Below are positions 1 to 9,238 of a stretch of 45,134 nt of DNA, piece after piece (position 1 is the first letter of the stretch; each line of letters opens with the position of its first letter). Source of the stretch: Bryobacterales bacterium (GTDB lineage: Bacteria > Acidobacteriota > Terriglobia > Bryobacterales > Bryobacteraceae); assembly GCA_025350625.1 (NCBI GenBank), contig JANXXL010000354.1:1-45134 (forward strand), read 5' to 3'. The position numbers and the translations under genes were made by a program. The notes under the pieces were generated by a model that did no database searches, was not told the DNA's origin, and was given only the letters and a program-made list of their open reading frames with translations.

Positions 1-21
1 CGGGAAAGGATTCCTTTCCCG
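1..21. repeat. Perfect inverted repeat at the window edge
   Basis: Two perfect 10-base arms (CGGGAAAGGA and TCCTTTCCCG) are separated by a single base. It could be the stem of a terminator for a gene left of the window or a protein-binding palindrome. No T-run follows on the plus strand, and the sequence to the left is missing, so its role cannot be settled. Confidence 0.5.
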
Positions 22-47
22 TTCGCGCGGCCTTTCATTATTCAGGC

Positions 48-76
48 TTGACTTCGTCTATTTCTAGAAGTATTCT
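48..76 (+). promoter_or_regulatory. Sigma-70-type promoter of perR
   Basis: TTGACT (48-53) is a 5/6 match to the -35 consensus. It is followed by exactly 17 bases and then TATTCT (71-76), a 4/6 match to the -10 consensus. Transcription is predicted to begin near base 83, directly at the GTG at 84. The TTG at 48, which would give a longer reading frame, is therefore better read as part of the -35 element than as a start codon. Confidence 0.65.
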
Positions 77-78
77 AA
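64..78. promoter_or_regulatory. Probable PerR box (operator)
   Basis: The core TAGAA-gta-TTCTA is a perfect inverted repeat with a 3-base spacer. The 15-base site matches a PerR-box form I recall (TTAGAATNATTCTAA) at 12 of 14 defined positions. It covers the -10 element of the perR promoter, the expected place for autorepression. The same half-sites with the same spacing recur at 38908-38920. Confidence 0.65.
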
Positions 79-83
79 AACAC

Positions 84-518
84 GTGAATGCCGAACGGCC
101 CGAAATCATGGTCGCGTTCCGCACACAAGGTCTCCGCTGCACCGCGCAGAGATACGCTATCATGAAATACCTTTTAAAGCACCCCCTGCACCCGACTGCG
201 GACGAGATTTACCAGGCGCTCAACCGGGTGAATCCACAGGCTTCCCGAGCGACGGTTTATAACGGGCTGCATGCGCTGACTCGCGCCGGATTGGTCCGCG
301 AAGTCAGCGTCTCGGGGCATGCCGCGCGTTTTGAGAGTCACGTCGAGCACCATCACCATTTCGTCTGCGCGCAGTGCGGGCGGATCCGGGACCTGGCTTG
401 GTTCGATGTGCCTGGTGTCGCCCAAAAAGCCGGCCTGGACTCGCGAAGCGTGCGGGCATGGGAATTGGTATTTCATGGCGTTTGCGACGCCTGTTTAAAT
501 CAGAAAAGAAAAAACTGA
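84..518 (+). CDS. perR: Fur-family peroxide-responsive regulator (PerR-like)
   Basis: This is a 144-residue Fur-superfamily repressor. An N-terminal winged helix (the GLRCTAQR region through SRATVYNGLHAL) precedes a dimerisation domain with the structural zinc site C95-x2-C98 and C134-x2-C137. Numbered from the GTG at 84, the residues run one or two behind Bacillus subtilis PerR: H36 matches H37, the His cluster 89-92 covers H91/H93, and D103 matches D104, the Asp typical of PerR rather than Fur. E84 replaces PerR D85. GTG 84 was chosen because the promoter predicts transcription starting there; ATG 108 would shorten helix 1. The gene lies 65 bases ahead of katG on the same strand, so it probably regulates katG and itself. 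A Fur or Mur specificity cannot be excluded from sequence alone. Confidence 0.88.
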   Translation: MNAERPEIMVAFRTQGLRCTAQRYAIMKYLLKHPLHPTADEIYQALNRVNPQASRATVYNGLHALTRAGLVREVSVSGHAARFESHVEHHHHFVCAQCGRIRDLAWFDVPGVAQKAGLDSRSVRAWELVFHGVCDACLNQKRKN

Positions 519-580
519 TGGAAAGCCAGGGCGGGTCCGTGTTTCGTCACAGTTTTGTGGACTAATTCGAAGGAGAATGA

Positions 581-2815
<2,235 letters not shown>

Positions 2816-2826
2816 ACTCGGCTCCA

Positions 2827-2844
2827 AGACTGACCCTGCAGTCT
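2827..2844 (+). terminator. Short hairpin after katG
   Basis: AGACTG and CAGTCT form a perfect 6-base stem around a 6-base loop, 12 bases after the katG stop. There is no T-run, so it is at best a weak or factor-dependent terminator. The next gene has its own strong promoter. Confidence 0.3.
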
Positions 2845-2879
2845 CACCTAGACCTGCGCCGTTCGGGTAGCAGTCCCCC

Positions 2880-2907
2880 TTGACACAAGCGCCAGGAGGG
2901 ATATGAT
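2880..2907 (+). promoter_or_regulatory. Strong promoter of the CBS-domain gene
   Basis: A perfect -35 TTGACA (2880-2885) is followed by a 16-base spacer and TATGAT (2902-2907, 5/6). A GGAGGT ribosome site lies 5 bases before the ATG at 2925. This is the closest match to the sigma-70 consensus in the window. Confidence 0.75.
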
Positions 2908-2924
2908 TCACACGGAGGTCGCAG

Positions 2925-3374
2925 ATGGGACTGAATGACACCGTTCGCGCGGTTCTCGACCACAAAGGAATAGGCGTTTGTGCCGTCGCGCCGGAGACGC
3001 CGGTTTACGAAGCGCTGGAAATTATGGCGGACCGGGACATTGGAGCCGTGCTGGTCATGGAAGACGCCGATCTCTGTGGGATCTTCTCCGAGCGCGATTA
3101 CGCGCGGAAGGTGATTCTGCAAGGCAAGGCTTCGCGCGCCACAACGGTGGGCGAAATTATGACCAGCCCCGCAATTGTGGCGACTCTCGATCTGAGTGTC
3201 GACGATTGCATGCGCCTGATGACGGATTACCGAATCCGCCATCTTCCGGTGACGGGCGAGGACGCGGTGATCGGGGTGCTCTCGATCGGCGACCTGGTGA
3301 ATTGGATTATCCGCCGGCAAGAGGAAGAAATTCACCACTTGCACCACTATATTGCCGGCAGTTATCCGGCCTGA
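2925..3374 (+). CDS. Stand-alone CBS-domain pair protein
   Basis: This small cytoplasmic protein of 149 residues consists of two tandem CBS domains, roughly residues 15-70 and 78-135. Each carries the usual pattern of a final strand plus a (G/S)-(I/D)-R-D-like stretch: CGIFSERDYARKV in the first and IGVLSIGDLVNWI in the second. CBS pairs bind adenine nucleotides or similar ligands and act as sensors. No catalytic domain is attached, so the partner is unknown. The C-terminus is rich in His and Glu (EEEIHHLHHYI), as in other stand-alone CBS proteins. It has its own strong promoter and ribosome site, so it is probably not part of the perR-katG unit. I am sure of the family but not of the ligand or target. 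Confidence 0.93.
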   Translation: MGLNDTVRAVLDHKGIGVCAVAPETPVYEALEIMADRDIGAVLVMEDADLCGIFSERDYARKVILQGKASRATTVGEIMTSPAIVATLDLSVDDCMRLMTDYRIRHLPVTGEDAVIGVLSIGDLVNWIIRRQEEEIHHLHHYIAGSYPA

Positions 3375-3426
3375 TTCGTAGCGACGCCGTAACCGGAAGC
3401 GCCTCCGATGCGTTTAAATAAGAGTA

Positions 3427-4158
3427 GTGTGTCGCTTCAGAGTTCTTCAGAGTGTTCTTTTGTGTGCCGCGTTTTTACTCCGGCCGTCGTCTGCGCTTGC
3501 GCAGGGCGCCGATAACCCGGAGAGCGTGGCCGCATCCCCATCGGCAGAATCAGCGCCCGCTCAGCCCGCCGACAAGCGCATCTTCGGGGTTCTGCCCAAC
3601 TATCGAACCGTGGATGGTTCGGCTCCCTTTGTGCCCATCACCTCTAAACATAAATTCTATATTGCATCGAAGGATTCCTTCGACTACCCGGTGATCCTGC
3701 TTTCCGGCGCGTTTGCTGCGCTGTATCAACTCGAAGATCAGGATCCTTCGTTCGGGCAAGGCCTCAAAGGCTACGGCAAGCGCATGGCTGCGTCGTACGG
3801 CGATCAAGCCATCGGAAACCTGATGACGGAGGCAATCTTTCCGTCCTTCCTTCACGAAGACCCGCGCTACTTTCGCATGGGAGCGGGCGGTGGCAGCACC
3901 TGGCACAGGACCCGCTATGCGGTGACGCGCGTGTTTGTCGTCCGCACCGATAAAGGCAACTGGCGTTTCAATTTTTCGGAGTGGCTTGGCAATGGCGTCA
4001 CTGTGGGGCTGTCGAATTTGTATTATCCTGCCGAAACCCGAAACGTTACCGACAATGTGCAGAAACTAGGCTTGCAGATCGGCACGGATGCGTTTTCTCA
4101 AGTACTCAAAGAATTCTGGCCGGATTGGAAACGCAAATTGCGCAAGAACAAATCCTGA
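3427..4158 (+). CDS. Exported protein of unknown function
   Basis: I do not recognise a characterised family. The protein has 243 residues. A signal peptide (VLQSVLLCAAFLL, cleavage after SSALAQ) is followed by a low-complexity Ser/Ala/Pro/Glu linker to about residue 45. A compact domain then begins IFGVLPNYRTV. It contains conserved-looking segments such as YGDQAIGNLMTEAIFPSFLHEDPRYFR and ends in a very basic tail (WKRKLRKNKS). Proteins of this type are, from memory, common in soil acidobacteria. The start is forced to GTG 3427 because an in-frame stop lies 12 bases upstream and no better start precedes the signal peptide. It sits alone between the CBS gene and acs, which gives no functional hint. 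Periplasmic or outer-membrane location is inferred from the signal peptide only. Confidence 0.8.
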   Translation: MCRFRVLQSVLLCAAFLLRPSSALAQGADNPESVAASPSAESAPAQPADKRIFGVLPNYRTVDGSAPFVPITSKHKFYIASKDSFDYPVILLSGAFAALYQLEDQDPSFGQGLKGYGKRMAASYGDQAIGNLMTEAIFPSFLHEDPRYFRMGAGGGSTWHRTRYAVTRVFVVRTDKGNWRFNFSEWLGNGVTVGLSNLYYPAETRNVTDNVQKLGLQIGTDAFSQVLKEFWPDWKRKLRKNKS

Positions 4159-4184
4159 ATCGCGCTTCTGACGCGGTCGCATTT

Positions 4185-4193
4185 TGCTACAAT
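4185..4193 (+). promoter_or_regulatory. Extended -10 promoter of acs
   Basis: TGCTACAAT is an extended -10 element (TGN plus TACAAT, 5/6). It ends 8 bases before the acs ATG at 4202, so transcription would begin at or within a base or two of the start codon. No convincing -35 is visible, as is usual for extended -10 promoters. Confidence 0.55.
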
Positions 4194-4201
4194 CCGTTTC
4201 G

Positions 4202-6148
4202 ATGAGTATAACGGGGATCTACCCACCGAGCGACGAGTTCGTTCGCCAGGCGCACGTCCAAGGCATGGAAGGCTACCGCGAGCTTTACCGGCGCGCGGAG
4301 CAGGATCCGGAAGCCTTCTGGGGCGATATTGCCGCGCGCGAAATTCACTGGTTTGAAAAATGGAAAGAAGTGCTTGATTGGAAGCCTCCTTTTGCGCAGT
4401 GGTTCGTGGGCGCGAAGACCAACGTTTCCTATAATTGCCTGGATCGCCACGCCGCATCGCACCGCAAGAACAAGGTCGCGATCCTGTGGGAGGGTGAGCC
4501 GGGGGAGCAGCGCTTTCTCACTTATCAGGAACTGCTGCGGCTGGTGTCGCGTTTCGCGAATGTGCTGAAGGCTCGCGGCTATAAGGCTGGGGACCGCTCC
4601 ATCATCTACATGCCGATGATACCGGAGCTTCCTATCGCCATGCTGGCGTGCGCGCGGCTAGGGATCACACATAGCGTGGTGTTCGGCGGCTTTTCGGCGG
4701 AGGCGCTTAAGGCCCGCATTCAGGACTTGGGCGCGACGGTGGTCATCACGGCTGACGGCGGCTTCCGTCGCGTTAAAGAAATGAAGTTGAAGGCGGCTGT
4801 GGATGAAGCTGTGGCCGAATGCCCGGGAGTGCGAGACGTGATCGTCTACCGGCGCACTGGTTCGGATACGGCAATGCAGGCCGGCCGCGATTCGTGGTGG
4901 CATGATTTGGATGCGGCCTTAACCGGACCGGACGCTGAACACTGCCCGGCGGTGCCGCTCGACAGCGAGCACCCTCTGTTTGTGCTCTACACTTCCGGAA
5001 CCACCGGTAAACCAAAAGGTATTTTGCACACTACCGGCGGCTACTTGACACACGTGACCGCCACCATGAAATGGGTTTTCGATTTAAAAGACGAAGACAC
5101 TTACTGGTGCTCGGCCGATATCGGCTGGGTGACGGGGCACAGTTATATCGTCTACGGACCACTCTCGGCGGGGGCGACCTCGGTGATGTATGAAGGCACG
5201 CTCGATTACCCGCAGTTTGACCGGTGGTGGCGGCTGGTCGAGAAGTATCGCGTGAACATTTTATATACCTCGCCGACCGCTATCCGCGCGCTGATCCGCC
5301 AAGGCGACCACTGGCCGGAGGCGCACGATCTTTCCAGCCTGCGATTGTTGGGATCTGTGGGCGAACCGATCAATCCGGCGGCTTGGGAATGGTACAATCG
5401 TGTGATCGGCAAAGGCCGCTGTCCCATTGTAGATACCTGGTGGCAAACCGAAACCGGAGGCATTTTGATTGCCCCCATGCCGGGCGCCGTGCCCGCCAAG
5501 CCCGGCTCCGGCACGCTGCCGATGCCCGGCGTGGTTCCTGCCATTGTGGATTTCCACGGCTATCCCGTAGAACCCGGTCACGAAGGGTTCCTGATCCTGC
5601 GCGGCCCCTGGCCGGGGATGATCCGCAACATCTGGGGCGATCCGGACCGTTTCAAGGAGCAGTATTGGACTAAAGTCCCCGGCGCATACTTCACGGGCGA
5701 CGCGGCGCGCTGCGATCACGATGGCTATTATTGGATTCTGGGCCGCGTGGACGACGTCATGAACGTCAGCGGCCATCGCCTGAGCACCATGGAAGTGGAG
5801 TCTGCACTGGTGAAGCACCCAGTGGTGGCGGAAGCGGCTGTGGTGGGTAAGCCGCACGAGATCACCGGACAAGCCGTATGCTGCTTCGTCACTCTGAAAA
5901 AAGGGCAAGGCGGTGACCACGACAAACTTGGCCAGGAACTGCGCCAGTGGGTGGCGCATGAGATCGGCGCCTTCGCGCGGCCCGAGGAGATCCGCTTCAC
6001 CGACGCCCTGCCCAAGACCCGCAGCGGAAAAATCATGCGGCGTCTGCTGCGCGAGATCGTGACTTCGCACACGGTTACGGGAGATGTGACTACGCTCGAG
6101 GACCTGAGCGTGGTCACGAATCTGGCGGCGCAGCAAGACGAAGAATAA
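4202..6148 (+). CDS. acs: Acetyl-CoA synthetase
   Basis: This AMP-forming acetate:CoA ligase of 648 residues converts acetate, ATP and CoA to acetyl-CoA in the cytoplasm. An N-terminal ACS cap precedes the adenylate-forming core with the phosphate loop [10 protein letters not shown], the WWQTETGG motif, the hinge region [20 protein letters not shown] and the C-terminal domain motif NVSGHR. The catalytic lysine lies in [10 protein letters not shown]; in this family that Lys is the target of reversible acetylation. Length and motifs are standard, so it should be active. ATG 4202 is preferred to the TTG at 4184 because the -10 element lies between them and the protein then starts like other Acs proteins. 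No Shine-Dalgarno is visible. A propionate-preferring enzyme is a less likely alternative. Confidence 0.97.
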   Translation: MSITGIYPPSDEFVRQAHVQGMEGYRELYRRAEQDPEAFWGDIAAREIHWFEKWKEVLDWKPPFAQWFVGAKTNVSYNCLDRHAASHRKNKVAILWEGEPGEQRFLTYQELLRLVSRFANVLKARGYKAGDRSIIYMPMIPELPIAMLACARLGITHSVVFGGFSAEALKARIQDLGATVVITADGGFRRVKEMKLKAAVDEAVAECPGVRDVIVYRRTGSDTAMQAGRDSWWHDLDAALTGPDAEHCPAVPLDSEHPLFVLYTSGTTGKPKGILHTTGGYLTHVTATMKWVFDLKDEDTYWCSADIGWVTGHSYIVYGPLSAGATSVMYEGTLDYPQFDRWWRLVEKYRVNILYTSPTAIRALIRQGDHWPEAHDLSSLRLLGSVGEPINPAAWEWYNRVIGKGRCPIVDTWWQTETGGILIAPMPGAVPAKPGSGTLPMPGVVPAIVDFHGYPVEPGHEGFLILRGPWPGMIRNIWGDPDRFKEQYWTKVPGAYFTGDAARCDHDGYYWILGRVDDVMNVSGHRLSTMEVESALVKHPVVAEAAVVGKPHEITGQAVCCFVTLKKGQGGDHDKLGQELRQWVAHEIGAFARPEEIRFTDALPKTRSGKIMRRLLREIVTSHTVTGDVTTLEDLSVVTNLAAQQDEE

Positions 6149-6152
6149 CGAC

Positions 6153-6191
6153 CGGTTGACTGGTTGGCGAAGCTGCGCCAACAATAAACCG
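6153..6191 (+). terminator. Two-step hairpin after acs
   Basis: A perfect 7-base stem (GTTGGCG at 6163-6169, CGCCAAC at 6176-6182) encloses a 6-base loop. An outer 5-base stem (CGGTT at 6153-6157, AACCG at 6187-6191) flanks it across a small internal loop. It starts five bases after the acs stop and plausibly terminates or protects the acs mRNA, but no T-run follows on the plus strand. Confidence 0.45.
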
Positions 6192-6218
6192 CGAGCTGCA
6201 CCTTGGTAGTATGGCGTT

Positions 6219-6413
6219 ATGACTGGAAAGATGACGCGAGCGGCCCGGTTTCCTAGCGACAGTCTTGGAAAAGGACCCCTCGATAATGATGAGGCTCTTA
6301 TCCATTCATGCGTTTCGTCGAATCAGAATCCCGAGGTCAAGCTGATTGAACAAGAGTGGGCCGAGGTGCGTGATCCGATAGAGGAGCCTTGGAGTGACGT
6401 CCCGGCGCGGTGA
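6219..6413 (+). pseudogene. Probable antitoxin remnant of a decayed toxin-antitoxin pair
   Basis: This 64-codon frame has no family I can name. Its C-terminal half is acidic and Trp-bearing (QEWAEVRDPIEEPWSDV), in keeping with an antitoxin tail that binds a MazF-type toxin. Its last 20 bases overlap the start of a clear but broken MazF-like frame, the usual antitoxin-then-toxin arrangement. The N-terminal half shows no recognisable DNA-binding fold, so it may be damaged too. A -10-like TAGTAT (6207-6212) ends 6 bases before its ATG. The antitoxin call is inferred from position and composition; it might also be a small intact gene of other function. Confidence 0.45.
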
Positions 6414-6521
6414 AGTTTGGTGGACGTCTCTTGATCCGACGCTCGGCTATGAGATCGCCAAGATCCGCCCCTTTATCGTGCCCTCGGCCACGCCCTGCAG
6501 CAGATTCTTGATTTAATCTGA
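6394..6521 (+). pseudogene. MazF/PemK-type toxin gene with internal deletion
   Basis: Read from GTG 6394, the frame begins with a classical MazF N-terminus (RRGEVWWTSLDPTLGYEI, then KIRPFIV), including the RGE-W-LDP pattern. After about 29 codons homology stops and the frame ends at TAA 6514-6516. In the +2 frame at 6483-6521 the sequence reads LGHALQQILDLI followed by a stop, which resembles the C-terminal helix of such toxins. The simplest reading is a deletion of roughly 60-70 codons that also shifted the frame, leaving only the two ends. The toxin cannot be functional. The rest of this 377-base interval between acs and ndh holds the acs hairpin and the antitoxin remnant. Confidence 0.75.
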
Positions 6522-6525
6522 CGTA

Positions 6526-7779
6526 ATGCAAAACGTTGTCATTTTAGGCGGGGGATTTGGCGGGTTATACGCGGCGAAGGCTCTGAGCGGCCATGCCAAG
6601 GTTACGCTGATCGACCGGCGCAACTTTCATCTATTCCAACCTCTGTTGTATCAGGTGGCAACCGGGTCGCTCTCGCCGGGAGAGATTGCGGCGCCGCTGC
6701 GTTCGCTGCTGCGGGGATATCCTGACACGTTTGTTCTGCTGGAGGAAGCTGTCGGCCTTGACGCAGACAATCGGCGATTGTTGCTCACCCACGAAGCGCC
6801 GATCAGCTATACGCATTTGATCGTGGCCACCGGTTCGGGCAATCACTATTTCGGACATAACGACTGGCAGGCAATCGCACCTGGACTCAAGTCCATCGAA
6901 GACGCTACGGCGATGCGGCACAAGATCCTGTACGCATTCGAAGCCGCGGAGCGGGAGGCCGATCCAGCGGTGCGCCGGGAGTGGCTGACATTTGTAGTGG
7001 TGGGTGCGGGGCCGACCGGCGTCGAGCTCGCGGGCGCGCTGGCCGAGATCGCCCGCGACACGTTGCGGCGCGATTTCCGGCATTTTCGTTCTGAGGAAGC
7101 GCAGATTCTGCTGCTCGACGGCTCGTCTGACGTGCTCCCGGCTTATCCCCCGGATCTGTCGGAACAAGCGGCCCGGCTCTTAATCCGTTTGGGGGTGCGG
7201 CCACGCACCGGCGTCCAGGTGACAGCGATGGATGCCGAGGGGCTTACTTTAGATACTCCGGATGGTGATGAGCGGCTGGCGACGCGCACGGTGTTGTGGG
7301 CGGCCGGTGTGCAGCCGTCTGCGTTCGGGCGCGTGCTGGCGGAAAGTGCCGGGGCGAAGCTGGATCGTCAAGGACGAGTAATGGTTGCGCCCGACCTTTC
7401 GATCCCCGGACATCCCGAGATTTTCGTGATCGGCGATTTGGCGTTTCTCGAACAGGACGGAAAGCCGTTACCGGGTGTCGCGCCGGTGGCGATGCAGCAG
7501 GGGCGCTATGTCGCTGCGGTGATCCGCGCACAGTCGCAGGGCCGAACGATTGCGCCTTTTCGATACCGCAATAAGGGCAGCCTCGCGGTCATAGGACGTG
7601 CGGCCGGCGTCGCCGACTTCGGCCGCCTGCATTTTCACGGGTGGCCAGCGTGGCTGTTGTGGTTGTTCGTGCACCTGATGTATCTGGCGCAGTTTCGTAA
7701 CCGGGTGCTGGTGTTCATACGGTGGGGATTCCAGTACCTCAGTTTCGACCGCGGCGCGCGGCTGATTACGGGCGACTAG
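6526..7779 (+). CDS. ndh: Type II NADH:quinone oxidoreductase
   Basis: This single-subunit, non-proton-pumping NADH dehydrogenase of 417 residues passes electrons from NADH to quinone at the inner face of the membrane. The FAD-binding Rossmann motif GGGFGGLYAAK (about residues 8-18) is followed by RNFHLFQPLLYQVATG, typical of NDH-2. A second dinucleotide motif, VVVGAGPTGVELAGAL (about 156-171), binds NADH. The FAD-contacting IFVIGDLA and the quinone-site stretch VAPVAMQQGRYVA come next. The C-terminus (WPAWLLWLFVHLMYLAQFRNR) is the amphipathic membrane anchor. The ATG lies only 5 bases after the toxin remnant and has no visible Shine-Dalgarno sequence. Its promoter may lie inside the decayed toxin-antitoxin region. 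Confidence 0.95.
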   Translation: MQNVVILGGGFGGLYAAKALSGHAKVTLIDRRNFHLFQPLLYQVATGSLSPGEIAAPLRSLLRGYPDTFVLLEEAVGLDADNRRLLLTHEAPISYTHLIVATGSGNHYFGHNDWQAIAPGLKSIEDATAMRHKILYAFEAAEREADPAVRREWLTFVVVGAGPTGVELAGALAEIARDTLRRDFRHFRSEEAQILLLDGSSDVLPAYPPDLSEQAARLLIRLGVRPRTGVQVTAMDAEGLTLDTPDGDERLATRTVLWAAGVQPSAFGRVLAESAGAKLDRQGRVMVAPDLSIPGHPEIFVIGDLAFLEQDGKPLPGVAPVAMQQGRYVAAVIRAQSQGRTIAPFRYRNKGSLAVIGRAAGVADFGRLHFHGWPAWLLWLFVHLMYLAQFRNRVLVFIRWGFQYLSFDRGARLITGD

Positions 7780-7791
7780 GCCACCCGTTTA

Positions 7792-9228
7792 TCAGCGTTG
7801 CAGCAAAGGACGCAGCTCGCGAACGTCTTTTACGGTCTCGAGCGCCAGAACTTTCTGGATTAGCTTGCCGGTTTTGTCGGCGCCCAGCAGCGGCGACATG
7901 AGTTCGCGGGCCTTGGTCACAACTTCTTCGCGAGTCATGGGGTTTTGCGCTGTGCCGCGTACCGCTTCCACGCGTTCCGTCAACTTGGTGCCGTCCGCGA
8001 GGGTTACTTCAACGATGGCTACCCGGGCAGGATGCAGTTTATCCAGCTCCGGATCGGCGATCAATTCCACTTTGGCGCGCTCGCGCAAAATCGCAGCGTC
8101 CTGCATGCGTGGCTTGTCGTGTGCGGCCGCGAAGGACGCGGTCTTATCGAGCAGCATCACCGACACCATGTGTTGCAAACAGATGTCCGGCATTTCGCGG
8201 TTATTCACGGTATTTGCATCGCTGGTGCCTTCACGAACCACCACCTTCCTCACCTGATCCGACTCGAACGGATGCTTCTTGCGGATCAGTTCGAGAGCGT
8301 CGAGCGGCGCTTGAATCGGCGATCCGACGGTCCATTTCTTGATGTTTGTGCGAGCGATTTCGAAACGCTCGCCCAGCTTGTCGATCAGCCCCTCGGGATT
8401 GGACTTCGGATTAAACGCCATCAGGAAGTTGTCGGCTCCGGCCATGATGTCATCGACACCGGTACCACCCAATTGGATCAGGAGCGCGGCCGATACACCG
8501 TTGCGCGCGGGCCAACCGGCGAAGACCAGCGATTTTTCTATGTGATCGGTATCGCGCTGCCACGCGGCGATACCAGCGGCCTGCTGGGCGGCGTAATCCA
8601 GAATCCAGCGCATCTGTTGTGGATTCAAGCCCGCCACGCATCCGGCCGCCGCGGCGGATCCGAAATCGCCAGCGATGCTGTGGGAGCTGTGGTGGGACGT
8701 CATCTGGTAATCCAGAGCGCCAAGAGTCATGGTGATGCGGGTGCCAATATCGTAGCCCAGCGCCACCGCGCGCATCATGCGCGTTCCGTCGACCCCGAAC
8801 TGCTCACTCGCAGCGAGGCTGGCGGGCACGATGGAACAGCCGGGATGCGATTGCGATGGGGCGTGCGAATCGTCGGTCTCATCGGAATGCGCGAGCATCC
8901 CGTTGACCATGGACGCTTCAATGGGACCGCACAGGATGTTCGAACCCACCACGGTTGCGGTTTTCTCGCCGGTGTGAGCTTTCGCCATTGCGAACGCCAC
9001 TTTTCCAGGGGGCAACTCGGCGCCCGACACCATGGCGGCGATGGTGTCCAGAATATGGTGCTTGGTTTTCTCGGCCACCTCTTCAGGAAGCGCGCGGCCG
9101 GCGGCTTCGGCCATGTAGCTGCCGAGTTTGACAATTACCGGGCTGGGGGGATTCGCAGCGCGTGCGAACCGCAATGGCAGAGCCAGCGCCGCCGCGCTTT
9201 TCAAGACATTTCGTCGAGTTGTGTTCAT
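7792..9228 (-). CDS. Tat-exported MmgE/PrpD family protein
   Basis: This MmgE/PrpD-fold protein (2-methylcitrate dehydratase and relatives) has about 478 residues. The family body is clear: HHILDTIAAMVSGAELP near the N-terminus, MVNGMLAHSDETDDSHAPSQSHPG with the His/Asp residues of the active site, and VEVTLADGTKLTERV near the C-terminus. The odd feature is its start: TTRRNVLKS followed by an Ala/Leu stretch and ARAA is a twin-arginine signal, so this copy is predicted to be exported, unlike cytoplasmic PrpD. The second ATG (9228) is chosen over 9234 because GGAG lies 6 bases before it but abuts the first. It follows the amidohydrolase gene after ten bases or less and is probably cotranscribed. 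The substrate is unknown. Confidence 0.9.
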   Translation of the reverse strand: MNTTRRNVLKSAAALALPLRFARAANPPSPVIVKLGSYMAEAAGRALPEEVAEKTKHHILDTIAAMVSGAELPPGKVAFAMAKAHTGEKTATVVGSNILCGPIEASMVNGMLAHSDETDDSHAPSQSHPGCSIVPASLAASEQFGVDGTRMMRAVALGYDIGTRITMTLGALDYQMTSHHSSHSIAGDFGSAAAAGCVAGLNPQQMRWILDYAAQQAAGIAAWQRDTDHIEKSLVFAGWPARNGVSAALLIQLGGTGVDDIMAGADNFLMAFNPKSNPEGLIDKLGERFEIARTNIKKWTVGSPIQAPLDALELIRKKHPFESDQVRKVVVREGTSDANTVNNREMPDICLQHMVSVMLLDKTASFAAAHDKPRMQDAAILRERAKVELIADPELDKLHPARVAIVEVTLADGTKLTERVEAVRGTAQNPMTREEVVTKARELMSPLLGADKTGKLIQKVLALETVKDVRELRPLLQR

Positions 9229-9238
9229 GTTCATCTCC

